Part shown: piece by piece, positions 23,521 through 33,902 of the stretch
How positions within the stretch are numbered: position 1 is the stretch's first letter
Layout of the letters: each line of letters starts with the position of its first letter
Source of the DNA: Prorocentrum cordatum
Lineage: Eukaryota; Sar; Dinophyceae; Prorocentrales; Prorocentraceae
Direction of reading: 5' to 3'
Assembly (NCBI GenBank): GCA_963575745.1
Contig: CAUYUJ010016282.1
Location: 788,872 to 852,871 of the forward strand
DNA: 64,000 nt
Notes under the pieces: model-generated
Databases searched by the model: none
What the model was told of the DNA's origin: nothing
Seen by the model: only the letters and a program-made list of their open reading frames with translations
Made by a program: the position numbers and the translations under genes

Positions 23521-24042
23521 TCATGAGGGAAGGAGGACCCGAGGCGGAGTTGGAGGCGGAAGAGGAAGACCCCGAGAAATCAGGTGGCTCAGGAGGCGGA
23601 GGAGGGCGATGAGGGAAGGAGTGGAGAGAGGGTTGGCAAGGAGAGCGGGAGGAGAAGGCATCGAAGGCGGGTCGGGAGGAATGGTGAGTGATAGAAGGAG
23701 GGGAGAGGGGAGGAAGGGCAGAAGGTGCGCGAACAGCAGGAATACAGCAGGAGGCAGAGGATGGTCAGGAGGAAGATAAGGGATGGGCGGATGAAGATGA
23801 TGAGGAGGGGAGGGGAGCGATAGATGGGAATGGAGGGCGCGATGAAGGATGGATTGGAAGGGGCTTGAAGGGTGACTTGTTTGCTCACTGCCTACAACGG
23901 CAGGACGGATCGCCGAAGCGATTGCAGAGCGTAACCATATTCACGTACACGCAGACATGTATGTATACATTCATACACTATACAGGCGCATGCACATGTA
24001 TACACGTGAATGCAGTGTTTGCCCATTCCCTAAACTATGTTA

Positions 24043-24232
24043 GGGGAACGAAAATGACATAAACATAAAAGCTGAGAGGTCCGCGTGGATTTCTCGGATC
24101 GGCGCTGGACCCCCCTCCCTGGCGCGCGAAGCGCGCTAGGGACGGCGCCAGAGACGGCGCCAGGGGGGTCCAGCGCCGAAGAAATCCGCGCGGACCCCTC
24201 GGCTTTTATGTTTATGTCATTCTTCGTTCCCC
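24043..24232. mobile_element. TIR-F foldback element flanked by TA
   Basis: A nearly complete palindrome: GGGGAACGAAAATGACAT at left and its inverse at right, then AACATAAAAGC and GGTCCGCG arms meeting in a GC-rich centre. TA lies on both sides, as with Tc1/mariner-type or similar insertions. Being almost wholly self-complementary, it could fold into a long hairpin. Confidence 0.82.
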
Positions 24233-24635
24233 TATGTGTACACGCATAGGCGTCTGCGCGTGCTTGTGTGCCGTCACCGAAGACGCCCGCGGCGTGCCGG
24301 CGCCGCTCCCCCTGCCTTTCTCGGAAGCGCCGTGGCCGCACGTCGGGCCTGCAAGCACTGCCGAGCTGTGGGTGACGGCGTGTGCCCCCCTGGACCGCCT
24401 GCTCTGCCCGGGTGGTGCAGCGCTGCTGGGTGCAGCATCGGCCTTCACCCGCTGGACTGTGTGCTGCGCCTCTGCTTTGCAGTCTCGTGTCGTGCTTCGC
24501 TCGTGATGCGAGCGGCACGCGCGCAAGCCAAGAAGATCATCGCCGAAGCGTGCGGGTGTCCCCCTGGACCGCATTCTCTTCCTGGGTGGTGCAGCGCTGC
24601 TGGGTGCAGCATCGCCCTTCACCCGCTGGATTATG

Positions 24636-24824
24636 ATGTTCCAACCTACTCTTGGTCACCAGAAATAATTTCGAGCACCAGCAGAAATACCGAAACTCGA
24701 GGGTTTTCACGTGTCGGGACCTGGGCGACACTCGCCCGACACTGTTTCGACACTCTTTCGACACTTTTCGGGGTGCTCGACATTATTTCTGGGATGTGGT
24801 CCTTGAGTACGATGGGAGCAACAT
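24636..24824. mobile_element. TIR-H element
   Basis: Starts ATGTTCCAACCTACT and ends GATGGGAGCAACAT. Interior AATAATTTCGAGCACC and GACACTCGCCCGACACTG. A second copy at 47522-47726 lies in the opposite orientation. Confidence 0.75.
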
Positions 24825-25312
24825 AAACCTCTGGATTGTGTTTGCGTATCTCTTGGTACCGCTCGGAGGTGTGCACTTGTTCTCGGCGGGGATCATTCGG
24901 GAGCATCCTGGATCATCCTGCGAAACACACCACGCACGAAACCGAAAAGAGCACAGGGAATGGACGTCCGAGCGATGGCCAGATCTGCTTTGCAGTCTCC
25001 TTTCGTGCTTAGCTCGTAGTGCGAGCGGCACGCGCGCAAGCTAAAACATTCCTGACCGAAGCGTACGGATGCTGTCACGGAAAGCAGCTGTCTTCGCGAA
25101 GAGTCCACCGTATAACCCGACCTACCCACAAAAGTCAGGATGTTGCCCCGCATCCTCAGAGATTCCAACCATGGACAACGTTGGCAAGAATGGCACTGCG
25201 GAAACACTGAACTCAAAATGGCACCGCCCGTATCGAGCAGATATGCATGGGACACTGCCGCTGGGGGTTGGCGTATCGGACACAGCCGCACGGCCACTGA
25301 GGGCTGACGTAT

Positions 25313-25519
25313 TTACAACTTCCCATTGTACCAGGCCTCGAGGTCAGGCCCATCGCCAATGTAGAAGTTCTTCACTTCGTCCGTGACGGTGCGATAGGAA
25401 TCCCGCTGCCAGCTAGAGGTGTCGAACACATCGGCGGTGTCGCTTGGGCTGGCGGAGGCGGAGGCCACCAGCCCATGGGCTTCGCAGTCGCCACCTCCTG
25501 GGTCACTCAGAGGGGAAGC
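25313..25519 (-). CDS. Gene D last exon (possible)
   Basis: The minus strand reads ASPLSDPGGGDCEAHGLV, and near the end EVKNFYIGDGPDLEAWYNGK, Leu and a TAA stop (69 codons including the stop). Composition is protein-like, unlike the surroundings. The acceptor is GGTCCAG|GCT in phase 0. The gene lies in intron 7 of gene A, on the opposite strand. I recognise no family. Confidence 0.5.
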   Translation of the reverse strand, partial: ASPLSDPGGGDCEAHGLVASASASPSDTADVFDTSSWQRDSYRTVTDEVKNFYIGDGPDLEAWYNGKL

Positions 25520-25554
25520 CTGGACCACCGCCGCCGAGGAAACCCATCGGTGGG

Positions 25555-25727
25555 GGGTCGACCCCTGGGCGGTGACACGCCCAGGGGTCGGTCTCCAACC
25601 GACGGAGTCTCGGTGGCGGTGGTCCGTGCTTCTCCTCCATGGGGTCGCCCAGGGATGGTGACACGGCCAGTGGTCGGTCTCTACCCGATGGAGTCTCGGT
25701 GGCAGTGGTCCTTTACTAGTTTCTCCT
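25555..25727. repeat. ~86-bp tandem duplication
   Basis: Two copies, each with GGTGACACG, CCAGGGGTCGGTCTC or CCAGTGGTCGGTCTC, and GGAGTCTCGGTGGC. It lies in the possible gene D intron. Confidence 0.75.
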
Positions 25728-25800
25728 CTCTCGGTCGTGTCCGGCTCCTCCCCATCAGGCCGCCGCTCCTCCGCGCGGGGAGAAAATCAGGTGGGGGAAC

Positions 25801-25944
25801 GTTGTGCCTGTGCTCGGGGCGTCTCCCTTCGGGCGCGCAGGTGGATGGTTCAAAGTCGATGCCGTCGTCTCCGCAGCAGGCAGTGGTAGCGTCCTCCAGC
25901 CGGGGCACCAGCGGAGAAGCCGGCGCTGTCGCCACCTCCGCTTC
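25801..25944 (-). CDS. Gene D middle exon (possible)
   Basis: 48 codons on the minus strand: EAEVATAPASPLVPRLED, then ATTACCGDDGIDFEPSTC, ending RRPEHRHN. The donor is CACAAC|GTTCCC. The 281-bp GT-AG intron to the last exon contains a duplicated ~86-bp repeat. The left junction is unclear: the upstream open piece is in another frame 11 nt away. Confidence 0.45.
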
Positions 25945-25955
25945 CTTCAAGAGGT

Positions 25956-26165
25956 CTTATCCGAGTCCTTCTTTACATCCTTCGGCTCCTCGGGGCGCCC
26001 CCCACGCTGGAGCTTCTTGCCCAGTTGGAGATCCTGCGTGGCCTCCGCACTGAACGGGCCGCCAGGGGAAGGTGGCGACATCAGCGGTGCGAAGTTGATC
26101 ACGGACTCATCATGAACATCTATTTCGAGGTCCGCGCACCCCGAGGTCGTCGCCGACGAGGTGCA
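25956..26165 (-). CDS. Gene D upstream exon (possible)
   Basis: The minus strand reads TSGCADLEIDVHDESVINF, then APLMSPPSPGGPFSAEAT and ends PKDVKKDSDK. The same frame hits a stop 11 nt later, while the next exon reads in a different frame. The gap is too small for an intron, so either there is a frameshift (pseudogene) or a base error. The start is not determined. Confidence 0.4.
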
Positions 26166-26349
26166 CAAGGACAAGTAAATAGGTGCACAGCTGGGACCCC
26201 CCCTGACACCGTGCGCTGGTGTTCCCCACTGGTTGACTCCCACGCACGCGGCAGGCACACAGTAAACAAGCAGCCAGACGGCCATCGGCCCTGGGGTGAA
26301 GCGCGGGGCGCCAAGGATCCAACCACGGCTCGAGCACGAGCTTGAGGGA

Positions 26350-26773
26350 AGGGGGAGCGGAGGGGAGGGAGAGGAGCCTGAGGGGTGAAGGACGGGAGGG
26401 ATGAACGGGGGGAGATGGATGAGGATCAGGACAGGGAGCGGATGAAGAGGAGGAATATACGGAGAGAAAGGAGGTGGGGGGATGAGGAAGTGGAGGAGGA
26501 GAAGGAGGAGGTGGAGGTGGATTAGGAGCATGACGGGTAGGACACGGTGGATAAGTATGAGGAGCAGCAGTAGCAGCGCACCATGCACGTTATACCCTTG
26601 AGATCTGACGCGGGAATAGCCCGTTGTGTTGGCGAACTGACGGGGTCTTTGTTCGACCGAACAGCGATTCGCGCCGTCATTGTCTGATACGTCTCTTACT
26701 CCTCGCCCTACCCGTCACTTTTCCGCTCCCACCTTTGCCCGTTTCTTGTTTTTCTTTCTAATTGCGCCAGCAG
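26350..26773. other. End of gene A intron 7
   Basis: 26345-26540 is G/A-rich (GGAGGTGG, GATGAGG) and gives spurious minus-strand Leu-rich frames. 26700-26765 is C/T-rich before the exon 8 acceptor. Confidence 0.5.
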
Positions 26774-26860
26774 GACGTGATGCCAGGCGCTCGGAGGTTC
26801 TCGTTCTCCAACATGACGACGATCCTCGAGGAGGTCGCCGACCGCTACGGCCTCTGGCAG
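26774..26860 (+). CDS. Gene A exon 8 (LEEVADRYGLWQ)
   Basis: 29 codons, DVMPGARRFSFSNMTT then ILEEVADRYGLWQ, in phase 0 at both ends. The acceptor CAGCAG|GAC follows a T-rich tract (26733-26762) and the donor is TGGCAG|GC. A stop lies upstream in the same frame, so this is visible only as an exon. The EExxxRYGxxQ pattern is the family counterpart. Confidence 0.8.
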
Positions 26861-27099
26861 GCCCAACGGAGCACACGCGAGCATGGCGTTCGGCGAACGG
26901 GGGCCGTGTGAGAGTATGACCCCTCGGAGGGATTTTGGCCATCAAGCAGCAGCGCGATTCATGAGATGGTGGCGCGCTCGAAAGGGCTTCAGTGCATGTA
27001 TCTGCAAGCCAGCTTGCAAGGATGCGCAGCTCCGAGAATCATGCGTTACCCCTTCCCTCGGCTTGCCTCCTTCCCCGTCGATCTCCCTCCCTCTTCCAC

Positions 27100-28330
27100 A
27101 TCCCGTCGCTGCTACTTGATTTGGGCTGAACTGTCCTGGTCGGAACTGCAGGGCAGTGCAGCGCGCCACACTGCATTGCTGTGCGAGGCGGCGTGTTGCG
27201 TCCCAATGCGTCGCTGTACGTTGCCTGGCATTGCCTTGCTTCGCTGTGCTCAGCTGCTTTGTTTTGCAGAGCAGTGCCTTCGCAGTACATACTTCGTTTT
27301 TTTGTCTTGAGACGCGCATGTTCCGGGTGCTCACTTGGGCTCATCGAGCTCCCTGTTGGGAGGCGGTGCGGCGATGCCAGTGACGATGAGTTGTTGATGG
27401 GTCTGATGCTGGACAGGATCTCACGCTGGGCTCGACTTGAGGTGAGTCTTTGGAGCTCCCCCCGGGCGCCTCAGACGTCCGACGGCAGCTAAAACGCCCT
27501 GCCAGCAGCAGGTAGACGGGCAGTGGCGAACAATTGGCGGGGCGCGGTGCCGATCAGGACGTTTGTGTTGCAGGTCCCTGGCGGGGGGCGACATCCCGCC
27601 AGGGCACCCCGGCACCGCACCACCACGAGAGACACAATTCACGACTCTCGAAAGGCAGATCCCGAGGAGGAGTCAAGGGTCCCCCAGATGGCCCAAAAGC
27701 ATCCCCATATGCTTCAGACGGTTCCAAGAGGTTCCTGGGGTAACCCAAGACGTCCCTAAGAGGGCTCAGGGATACTGGTTTTCGTCGCGCCGTGGTGTGC
27801 CCTCCAGACTGGGGAGTCTCAAGACCAGTGTTTGTTCCTCCTGTTTTCATTCCCTTCTGTTTCGCCCCTCGTTTCTGTTCTGTCTACGAGACTCTCCAAG
27901 CAGTTTTATACTGCGCGCGTGCTCTTTACATTGACTTTCTCCGAATGGCGTTGTCGCCTATACGCCTATGTCTTCCCATGGTCGCGTTCCCTCCAAGCTT
28001 CATCCCGTCAGGCTTGGACATGGCCATTCTTGGCCAGTCCAGCCCAACCCAGTGAACCCTTCGATCCCAGTCCAGCCCAAATCAGGCAGCCCAGTCAGCC
28101 CAGTCCAATCCCAGTCCAGTGATTCCTTTCCCGTCTCATCGAGTCCAGTTCCGTTGGCCAGGCGACGCTGGTCCAGTCAAGGCCAGCCTAGTGCAGCCAG
28201 CGAAGTCAGTCCAGCCTGGTCTGGTCCAAACCACTCTCTTCCGACCTCGTCGAGCCCTTAACCCAGCCCAGCAGGCCCTCCTCACAAGAAGCCTGCTCGT
28301 CGAAGACGGAGCCGCCGCCGGTGGATGTGC
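27100..28330. other. Gene A intron 8, no gene recognised
   Basis: 27145-27290 has degenerate GCAGTGC/TTGCTTCGCTG units. 28030-28240 has CCAGTCCAGCCCAA/CAGCCCAGTC repeats. I see no supported exon. Confidence 0.45.
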
Positions 28331-28337
28331 ATTTGAA

Positions 28338-28386
28338 ACCCTGGCCACGCGGTGCCCCCTGTAGGGGGGCACTGCGTGACCAGGGT
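28338..28386. repeat. 49-bp hairpin
   Basis: Arms ACCCTGGCCACGCGGTGCCC and its inverse with two changes, meeting at CCTGTAGG. It could form a stable stem; no T-run terminator context. Confidence 0.8.
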
Positions 28387-28424
28387 GCAAGATGAGGGAG
28401 GGAGGAGAAAGGGAAGGAGGGTGG

Positions 28425-28515
28425 GAGGGAGGGAGGGAGGGAGGAGGAGGAGGAGGAGGAGCACAAGGAGGAGGAGGAGGAGGAGGAGGAGGCGGAGGAG
28501 GAGGAGGAGGAGGAG
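28425..28515. repeat. (GGAG)n/(GGA)n microsatellite
   Basis: GGGAGGGAGG then GGAGGAGGA runs. Confidence 0.85.
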
Positions 28516-28805
28516 AGACTGCCGGCCTGCGCTCAGGGGGTCTCTGCGCCCGCTCGAATCACGCGGCCGTGGGGGCGTGGCCTTCGGCACGTGCCCGGCG
28601 GTGGTCGTCGCGCGGGCGCGGCCGTGCGGTGGGCCGGGTGGGCTCGTGGGTTTCGCGCGGGCCTTGCCCGTGGGCGCGCCCCGCGGGCGGGGCCCCGTGC
28701 GCTCTCAGGCGGGTGCCCGCCCGCGGGCGCCTCGTGGTCGTGCGGCCGCGGGCTGCGCCACACGCCTCGCGCTTGCTCGTGGTGCCGCGCAGCTCGCAGC
28801 ACGTA

Positions 28806-28968
28806 GATCAAGGGGCCCAAGGACACACATAAATACACACAAATAACAGGATTCCCAATATTTGCACGATTTTATTAGTTTTTGTTTTCCCCCCCACGTC
28901 CCACATTTTCTCATATCTTCCAGGAAATCGACGATTAATTGTGTCTCTGTGTTTTTTTGTCCTCCTGA
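28806..28968 (+). mobile_element. AT-1 short AT-rich element
   Basis: Begins AAGGGGCCCAAGGACACAC, with AAATACACACAAATAACAGG, and ends GACGATTAATTGTGTC, TCTGTG and TTTTTTTGTCCTCCTGAG. Far more AT-rich than its surroundings. Four other copies or fragments exist in the window. Confidence 0.75.
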
Positions 28969-28975
28969 GTAGACT

Positions 28976-29222
28976 GCACCGTAGGGCTTGCACCGCACAG
29001 CCTGCACCACGGACCCTTCGCCGCGTGGCTTTGGCACCGCGCGGCATGCCGCACGGCTCGAAGAGCACAGGGCCTGCACCACAGAGCTTGCGCCGCATCG
29101 TTTGCAGCACGACCCACGCAGCATAGGGCTTGCGCCGCGTGTGTTGCACCACATAGCTTACACCGCCGTGCACCACGCAGCTTGCATCACACAGCTTGCA
29201 CCACAGCTTGCAACCTTGTAAC
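28976..29222 (-). repeat. ~18-bp degenerate repeat, inverted copy
   Basis: Units GCACCGCACAGCTTGCAC and variants; the reverse complement of the 20.4-kb array. It lies directly after an AT-1 element. Confidence 0.75.
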
Positions 29223-29365
29223 CCTACTGCATAGCTCAGGCGTCCAGCGTGCAAGGAGTCATTGTTTGGGACCAACACTGGCAAACCTGAATCAATGGGT
29301 AAGGCCGAGGGTTATGTGGAATGACGAGGAGGCGGATGGGGATGACGGTGCGTTCTCTCCGTGAG

Positions 29366-29431
29366 GCCACAGACTGCAAGGGGTTGAAGACGGAGCTCAT
29401 GGCCATGGAAGACGTGAACGGCTCTGGAAGG
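29366..29431 (+). CDS. Gene A exon 9 (DCKGLKTELMAMED)
   Basis: 22 codons, ATDCKGLKTELMAMED then VNGSGR, in phase 0. The acceptor is CGTGAG|GCC and the donor GGAAGG|GTGCTT. The end GSGR joins exon 10 VRLADFY to give GSGRVRLADFY, the expected uninterrupted family motif, which fixes both splice sites. Confidence 0.82.
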
Positions 29432-29884
29432 GTGCTTCCTTCTCTTTGGGAAAGATGCGACAGGCACGGGGGAGTGACTGGCACATGCTTCCTGACGGAG
29501 CAGCAGCATCGACTGAACAGGAGGAACAGGGTGATCCAGAGGATGGTGAGCACGGCGCGCAGGTGGCTCGCGGGTTGGCCGGTGTCCGATCCTCGCGCAG
29601 CTTCCTGATTCGTTCCCTTTCCCTCCTCTCTGCCCCCCGTCCCTCTACTCCCGCCCCTGTCCTCCCCCATGCCCCACCTGGTCGTCACTTCGCTCTGCCC
29701 GCTCTCCCCTTCCACCCGTGATCCTTTGGCGGGTATTCGAGGTGAGCGTCGAGCAAGCACGGGGGGCGGGGCCTAAGGTCTTGCCCCGTCTCATATGGCC
29801 GTTAGCGCGCTGCGCGACGGACTCCTTGCAGTCTGCGTACGCTGCCCATCATTCTCTACACCGTCGTGCATAGTCGGAGTACTG

Positions 29885-30039
29885 TTAGGTCGGGCCTGTC
29901 CCCCTGCAGGGGGATTTTGGGGGAAAACTATAAATAGCCAACAACTATTCAAAAATCAAGAATACTCAAAAATCGTCCCCATTGTTGTTTGCTTACTATG
30001 TTTGAGTGTTCCTCTTATAGAAAAACAGCCCCGACTCAA
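29885..30039. mobile_element. TIR-A element, 8-bp duplication GAGTACTG
   Basis: Left end TTAGGTCGGGCCTGTCCC and right end CCCCGACTCAA. Exact duplicates at 29877-29884 and 30040-30047. The interior is A/T-rich with a CAAAAATCG-like core. Confidence 0.85.
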
Positions 30040-30802
30040 GAGTACTGGTTTCGCCTCTCCCCTTGCACCGTGTTGGTGAACCGCCGTCTGTCCCCCATAC
30101 AGCTGTCTAGACAAAGGGTTTTAGAATATACATACGAGCACCTATATATATAGATCGTCATCATCATCTGTGTACACGACCCGTCTGTTCAATCGGAATG
30201 GCCCCTCGGTCATTCCAGAATTGTGCCCTGGCTGCAGCGTTGGCCGCAAGTTGCCGGGGGTGCTGTGCCCCAGTCGTTCAAAGTGGCGACCTCGCCCAAG
30301 CGCGGGCCGCTTGTCTGGATCCGACCCCTTCCTCGTCGTTGCCATTCTCCTCATTCTCCCTCCTCCGCGTTCCCCTGGTCCTTCTGCTCCTTCTGGGTTT
30401 CTTGCCTCTGCTGCTGTTGCTTCTCCTCCTTCGTCACTCTGTTGTTCCTGTTCATCCTCCTGCCCGTCCGCCTCCACCTCCTTGTGAAGTTTTCAAAACG
30501 CTCCGTGTCTGATTGTGCATCGCGCGACGGGGTCATTCTGATGATCACGGACACCCCAGCGGCGGATAGAGCAGACTTCAGCGCCGCAGGAAGGGCAGGG
30601 TGGCCTCGGTGGGATGTCAGACACTGCGCGAGCGCACCTGTCTCGCCTCTCCTCCTTCCCTTCCCCCTCCCCCTCCCCCTCGCCTCGCCTCTCCTCTCCT
30701 CCCCCTCCCCCTTCCCCCTCCTCTCGCCCTCCCTCGGGGCCGCCCGCCCGGCTCGGCCGACCCCTGCCGCCCGACGCCGCCCGTGCTCGTGCCCGTGGGC
30801 AG

Positions 30803-30879
30803 GTGCGGCTCGCGGACTTCTACAAGGCGGCGCTGGAGGGGCAGAACTGGCAGTTCTCGGAGAGCGTGGAGTATCTCAG
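30803..30879 (+). CDS. Gene A exon 10 (VRLADFYKAAL)
   Basis: 25 codons plus two bases, VRLADFYKAALEGQNWQ then FSESVEYL. The acceptor GGGCAG|GTG follows a ~130-bp C/T tract (30645-30760), and the donor is CTCAG|GC. This is one of the most diagnostic segments of the family. Confidence 0.86.
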
Positions 30880-31428
30880 GCGGCCATCCCGCCCCGCCCG
30901 GCCGGGCGGGGGAGGCGGGCGGGGAGGCGGAGGGGATCCAGGATGGGGTGTCTCGAGGAAGGGCTCAGGAGGGTTGGAGTTGGATGAGAAGGAGGAGGAT
31001 CACGAGGTGCGGGGTTATAGGGGCGAAGGGGAGGGGAAGGAGGGAGGCGGCGAGGAGCCTGCAGGGGGCGGGGGAGGGCAGAGCCGTTGTTCCGAGCGGC
31101 CGCGGCACACTGGACCTGGCATACCCTTGATTGCACTCCAGTCCGGTTCCTCTCAGCCCTGCTCGATCCGACTCTCTGGCTTACTCTGGCCCCATCCAGC
31201 CTGGCAGCCCCCCGATCGGACTCGGCGGTCCCTGCTCGTTCCTACGGGCACCTCCCGGTGAGATGCCTGCCGCCTTAACGTCGCGTAATGGTGGGGTGGC
31301 GATGAATGGGGTGGCAGCGAGGGCTGCAGGCAAGGGGCCCTTCAGGGCCCCTGAGGGGGCTCTTGCGGGAGCCAGGAAGTTCACCCTTCCCCCCTTCCCC
31401 CCTCCTTTTTTATCGTCCCGCCATTTAA

Positions 31429-31620
31429 TCGGGGGCGGCCAAGAGGAGGGTGATGACTAGGGGGGGCGGATGTCGTGGCGGGGGCCATGATATCTCCCCC
31501 GAGTTCGTGGCGCCTCTTCCAATTTCAATGCGTTCCTTGGTCCCCCCTGGTCCGCGCACGTGCCTAGAGCCATGATTTGCACACCCCCCTCTTGGACGCC
31601 CCCCTCTTGGCCGCCCCCGA
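31429..31620. mobile_element. TIR-D element
   Basis: Ends TCGGGGGCGGCCAAGAGG and CTTGGCCGCCCCCGA, with the family interior GGGGGCCATGATATCTCC and TGGCGCCTCTT. No clear duplication. Confidence 0.8.
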
Positions 31621-31761
31621 TTCCAGGACGCCCAACCTCCGCCTCCTCCCTCCCCCGGGGCGGCAGCCCGCTGGGCGGCCGAGGCGGCGGCCCGGCGGGT
31701 GGACGGGGCGCCCCCCGCGGCGCGGGCGCCCGCGGCGAGCGGCGCGGGCGCCCGCGGCGAG

Positions 31762-31793
31762 GCAGCTGGGCGCCCTCGACGAGTCTCGTCCTG
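31762..31793 (+). CDS. Gene A exon 11 (QLGALDESRP micro-exon)
   Basis: A 32-nt exon. One base completes the Arg of exon 10, then QLGALDESRP, then one base. The acceptor is GGCGAG|GCAG and the donor CGTCCTG|GC. The join gives EYLRQLGALDES, as the family requires. It is flanked on the right by (GCC)n and (GTC)n arrays starting within 10 bp. Confidence 0.78.
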
Positions 31794-31799
31794 GCCTCG

Positions 31800-31822
31800 G
31801 GGGCGTCGGTGCCGCCGCCGTG

Positions 31823-31854
<32 letters not shown>

Positions 31855-31866
31855 AGACGACGTCGC

Positions 31867-31899
<33 letters not shown>

Positions 31900-31901
31900 T
31901 G

Positions 31902-31938
<37 letters not shown>

Positions 31939-32020
31939 GGTCGTCGTCGTCCTCGTCGTCCTCGTCGTCGTCGTCGTCATCGTCGTCGTCGTCGTCGTTG
32001 TCGTCGTGTTGTCGCCTCCA
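31800..32020. repeat. (GCC)n(GTC)n array after gene A exon 11
   Basis: GCCGCCGCC with short interruptions to about 31900, then GTCGTCGTC to 32015. It encodes poly-Ala/Val/Ser in the open frames; not coding. Confidence 0.87.
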
Positions 32021-32037
32021 GGCCTCCCCGTGGGGGC

Positions 32038-32169
32038 CCGAGCAGAGGGTGCGGGTCGGAGGGCCGCCCCGCATCGCCGGTGCGCTCCGCGCTGCGGCCT
32101 GCTGCGGAGCCCGCCGTGCTCCACGCCAGCGTCGCCGAGGCGTCGCCGCCGTCGCGGGTGCTCGGAGGA
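32038..32169. mobile_element. TIR-B-related fragment cut by a TIR-D element
   Basis: The sequence aligns by eye to the left two thirds of TIR-B (GCCTCCC, GGTCGGAGGGCCGCCCC, CGCATCGCCGG) with many C/G changes. It is cut at 32170 by the start of a TIR-D element. Confidence 0.5.
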
Positions 32170-32213
32170 TCGGGGGCGGCAAAGAGGGGGGTGATGACTA
32201 GGGGTGATGACGA
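32170..32213. mobile_element. TIR-D element, left fragment only
   Basis: TCGGGGGCGGCAAAGAGG and GTGATGACTAGGGG match the family start and then the match ends. It interrupts a TIR-B-like fragment. Confidence 0.65.
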
Positions 32214-32379
32214 CAAGCAGATGAAGGACTAGAGGATTGGAGGGATGAGCGATGAGGAGGACAATGAGGAGGCCACAGAGCATCCGGACGATTACGACGA
32301 CTTCGACGGCGGCGCCGAGGAGGAGAAAGAGGAGTGCGAGAATTAGCCCCGGCATGGCTTAAGCAGGCCCTGAAAAGTT

Positions 32380-32575
32380 TCGGGGGCGGAAAAGAGGGGG
32401 GTGATGACTTGGGGGGGGGGGATTTCGTGGCGGGGGCCATGATTTGTCCCCAGATTTAATGGCGCCTCTTCTTGTTTCAGTACGTCCCTGGCCCCCCCGC
32501 TGGGCCGCGCACGTGCCGCCGGTCATGATTTGCACCCCCGCCCCTCTTGGACACCCCCCTCTTGGCCGCTCCCGA
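32380..32575. mobile_element. TIR-D element
   Basis: Ends TCGGGGGCGGAAAAGAGG and CTTGGCCGCTCCCGA, with the family interior. It lies 25 bp before a TIR-B element. Confidence 0.8.
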
Positions 32576-32600
32576 GAGGAGGAAGAGGTATCCAGTCTGG

Positions 32601-32835
32601 GCCTCCCAGATGGGGTCGGAGAAGATGGGGTCGGAGGATCGCGCCGCATCATCGATGCATCGGCCATGCGGCTCGATGTGGAACCCGATATGTTCCATGC
32701 CGACGTCGCCGATGCATCGCCGACGTCGCCGACGCATCGCCGGTGCATCGCCGATGCATCGCCGATGCCTCGCCGATGTATCGCGGATGTGGTGACATCC
32801 TCCGACCCCGTCTACTCGGACCCCATTTAGGAGGA
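32601..32835. mobile_element. TIR-B element
   Basis: Left end GCCTCCCAGATGGGGTCGG and a right end that is its imperfect inverse. The interior holds repeated GCCGATGCATCG motifs. The 7-mer TATCCAG occurs at 32589-32595 and 32839-32845, a few bases outside the ends. Confidence 0.75.
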
Positions 32836-32855
32836 CTCTATCCAGACCGCTACCT

Positions 32856-33016
32856 TGAAGTCGGGCCTGTCCCTCAACAAGAGGAACATTCAGACATAGT
32901 CCAGAAATCGTCAGGGGACAATGTTTTTGACGATTGCTGCCCTTTTGTGGGGTATGTTTGGGGCACTTTTTATTTTCCGCCCAAAATCCCCCTGTTGGGG
33001 GACACGCCCGACTTAA
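32856..33016. mobile_element. TIR-A element, imperfect duplication
   Basis: Ends TGAAGTCGGGCCTGTCCC and GGGACACGCCCGACTTAA. The flanks CGCTACCT and CGCTGCCG agree at 6 of 8 positions. Confidence 0.8.
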
Positions 33017-33428
33017 CGCTGCCGTTTCTAAGCCGCTCGAGGCGAAAAGTTCTTGAGCCCCAGCGCCGTCCTTTGCTCTGGGGCACGAGAACTGATATGG
33101 CTGCTGCTGTTCCCTCCCTGCCCACCTCCCTCTCCGCCGCAGCGAGACTTGACGCAGCAGCACTTTCGGTACCAGCCCCGGCTGCGGCGACGCAAGGAGC
33201 AGGACGAGGACAGCCACAGCTGAAATCGCTTCGAAATGCTGGCCAGAACGTCCCCCTGGAGAGGTTCGAACTTCGAGGTTCTAGATTTTCATGCGTTTTC
33301 GTAGTTTTTTGCGGTTTGCCACCCTCGGGATGCGTCCCAGCGGCTGCGCCTCGCCGAAGGCGTTCTGGGGGTGCCCAGATCGTCCCGAACGCCCGCCGGA
33401 GACCAGAGTTATGACCCGAAAGCCACAT

Positions 33429-33606
33429 TCGGCGGCGAGCGAGGGGGGAAGTGAGAAGGATAATGCCTTTTCAGACGGCGGCAGGACTTCTCAGAAGCCC
33501 TCGCGACTTCTGAGAAGTTTTGCCTGTGTCTTCGGGGGAGGCCTGGGGACTTTCGAGCCTTCTGAGAAGCCTTCTCCTTCTCTTTCCCCCGCTCGCTCGC
33601 CGCCGA
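33429..33606. mobile_element. TIR-C element, second copy
   Basis: It has the same TCGGCGGC...GCCGCCGA ends, GAGCGAGGGGGGAAG-type arms and internal CTTCTCAGAAGCC palindromes as the gene B intron. No clear target-site duplication is visible (flanks CACAT and CTCTG), so it is probably older. It lies in intron 11 of gene A. Confidence 0.7.
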
Positions 33607-33902
33607 CTCTGTTCGGATTTTGGGACTGGCGCGCATTCTGGTCTCACGAACGGGAGGCGCTGGCGCGCAGTCCCGGTTCCTGCGGCTTTGGCCAGGGGCA
33701 AAACTTGGGGCGCGCACGGACTCCCTTTGGAACTTCTGGAAAATCGCTGCGCGGCGTTGGGGCGAGACCAAAACGTAGCCCTCCTTCGCGCAGCCAACTG
33801 TTCGATGAGCGCCTCGCCGAAGCAGCGCTGCCACTTTCAAGCACCATCTGAGCACTCAACCGCTCTCGCGCGGCCTCGCTGCCGCTACCGCTTTCCCGCA
33901 GC

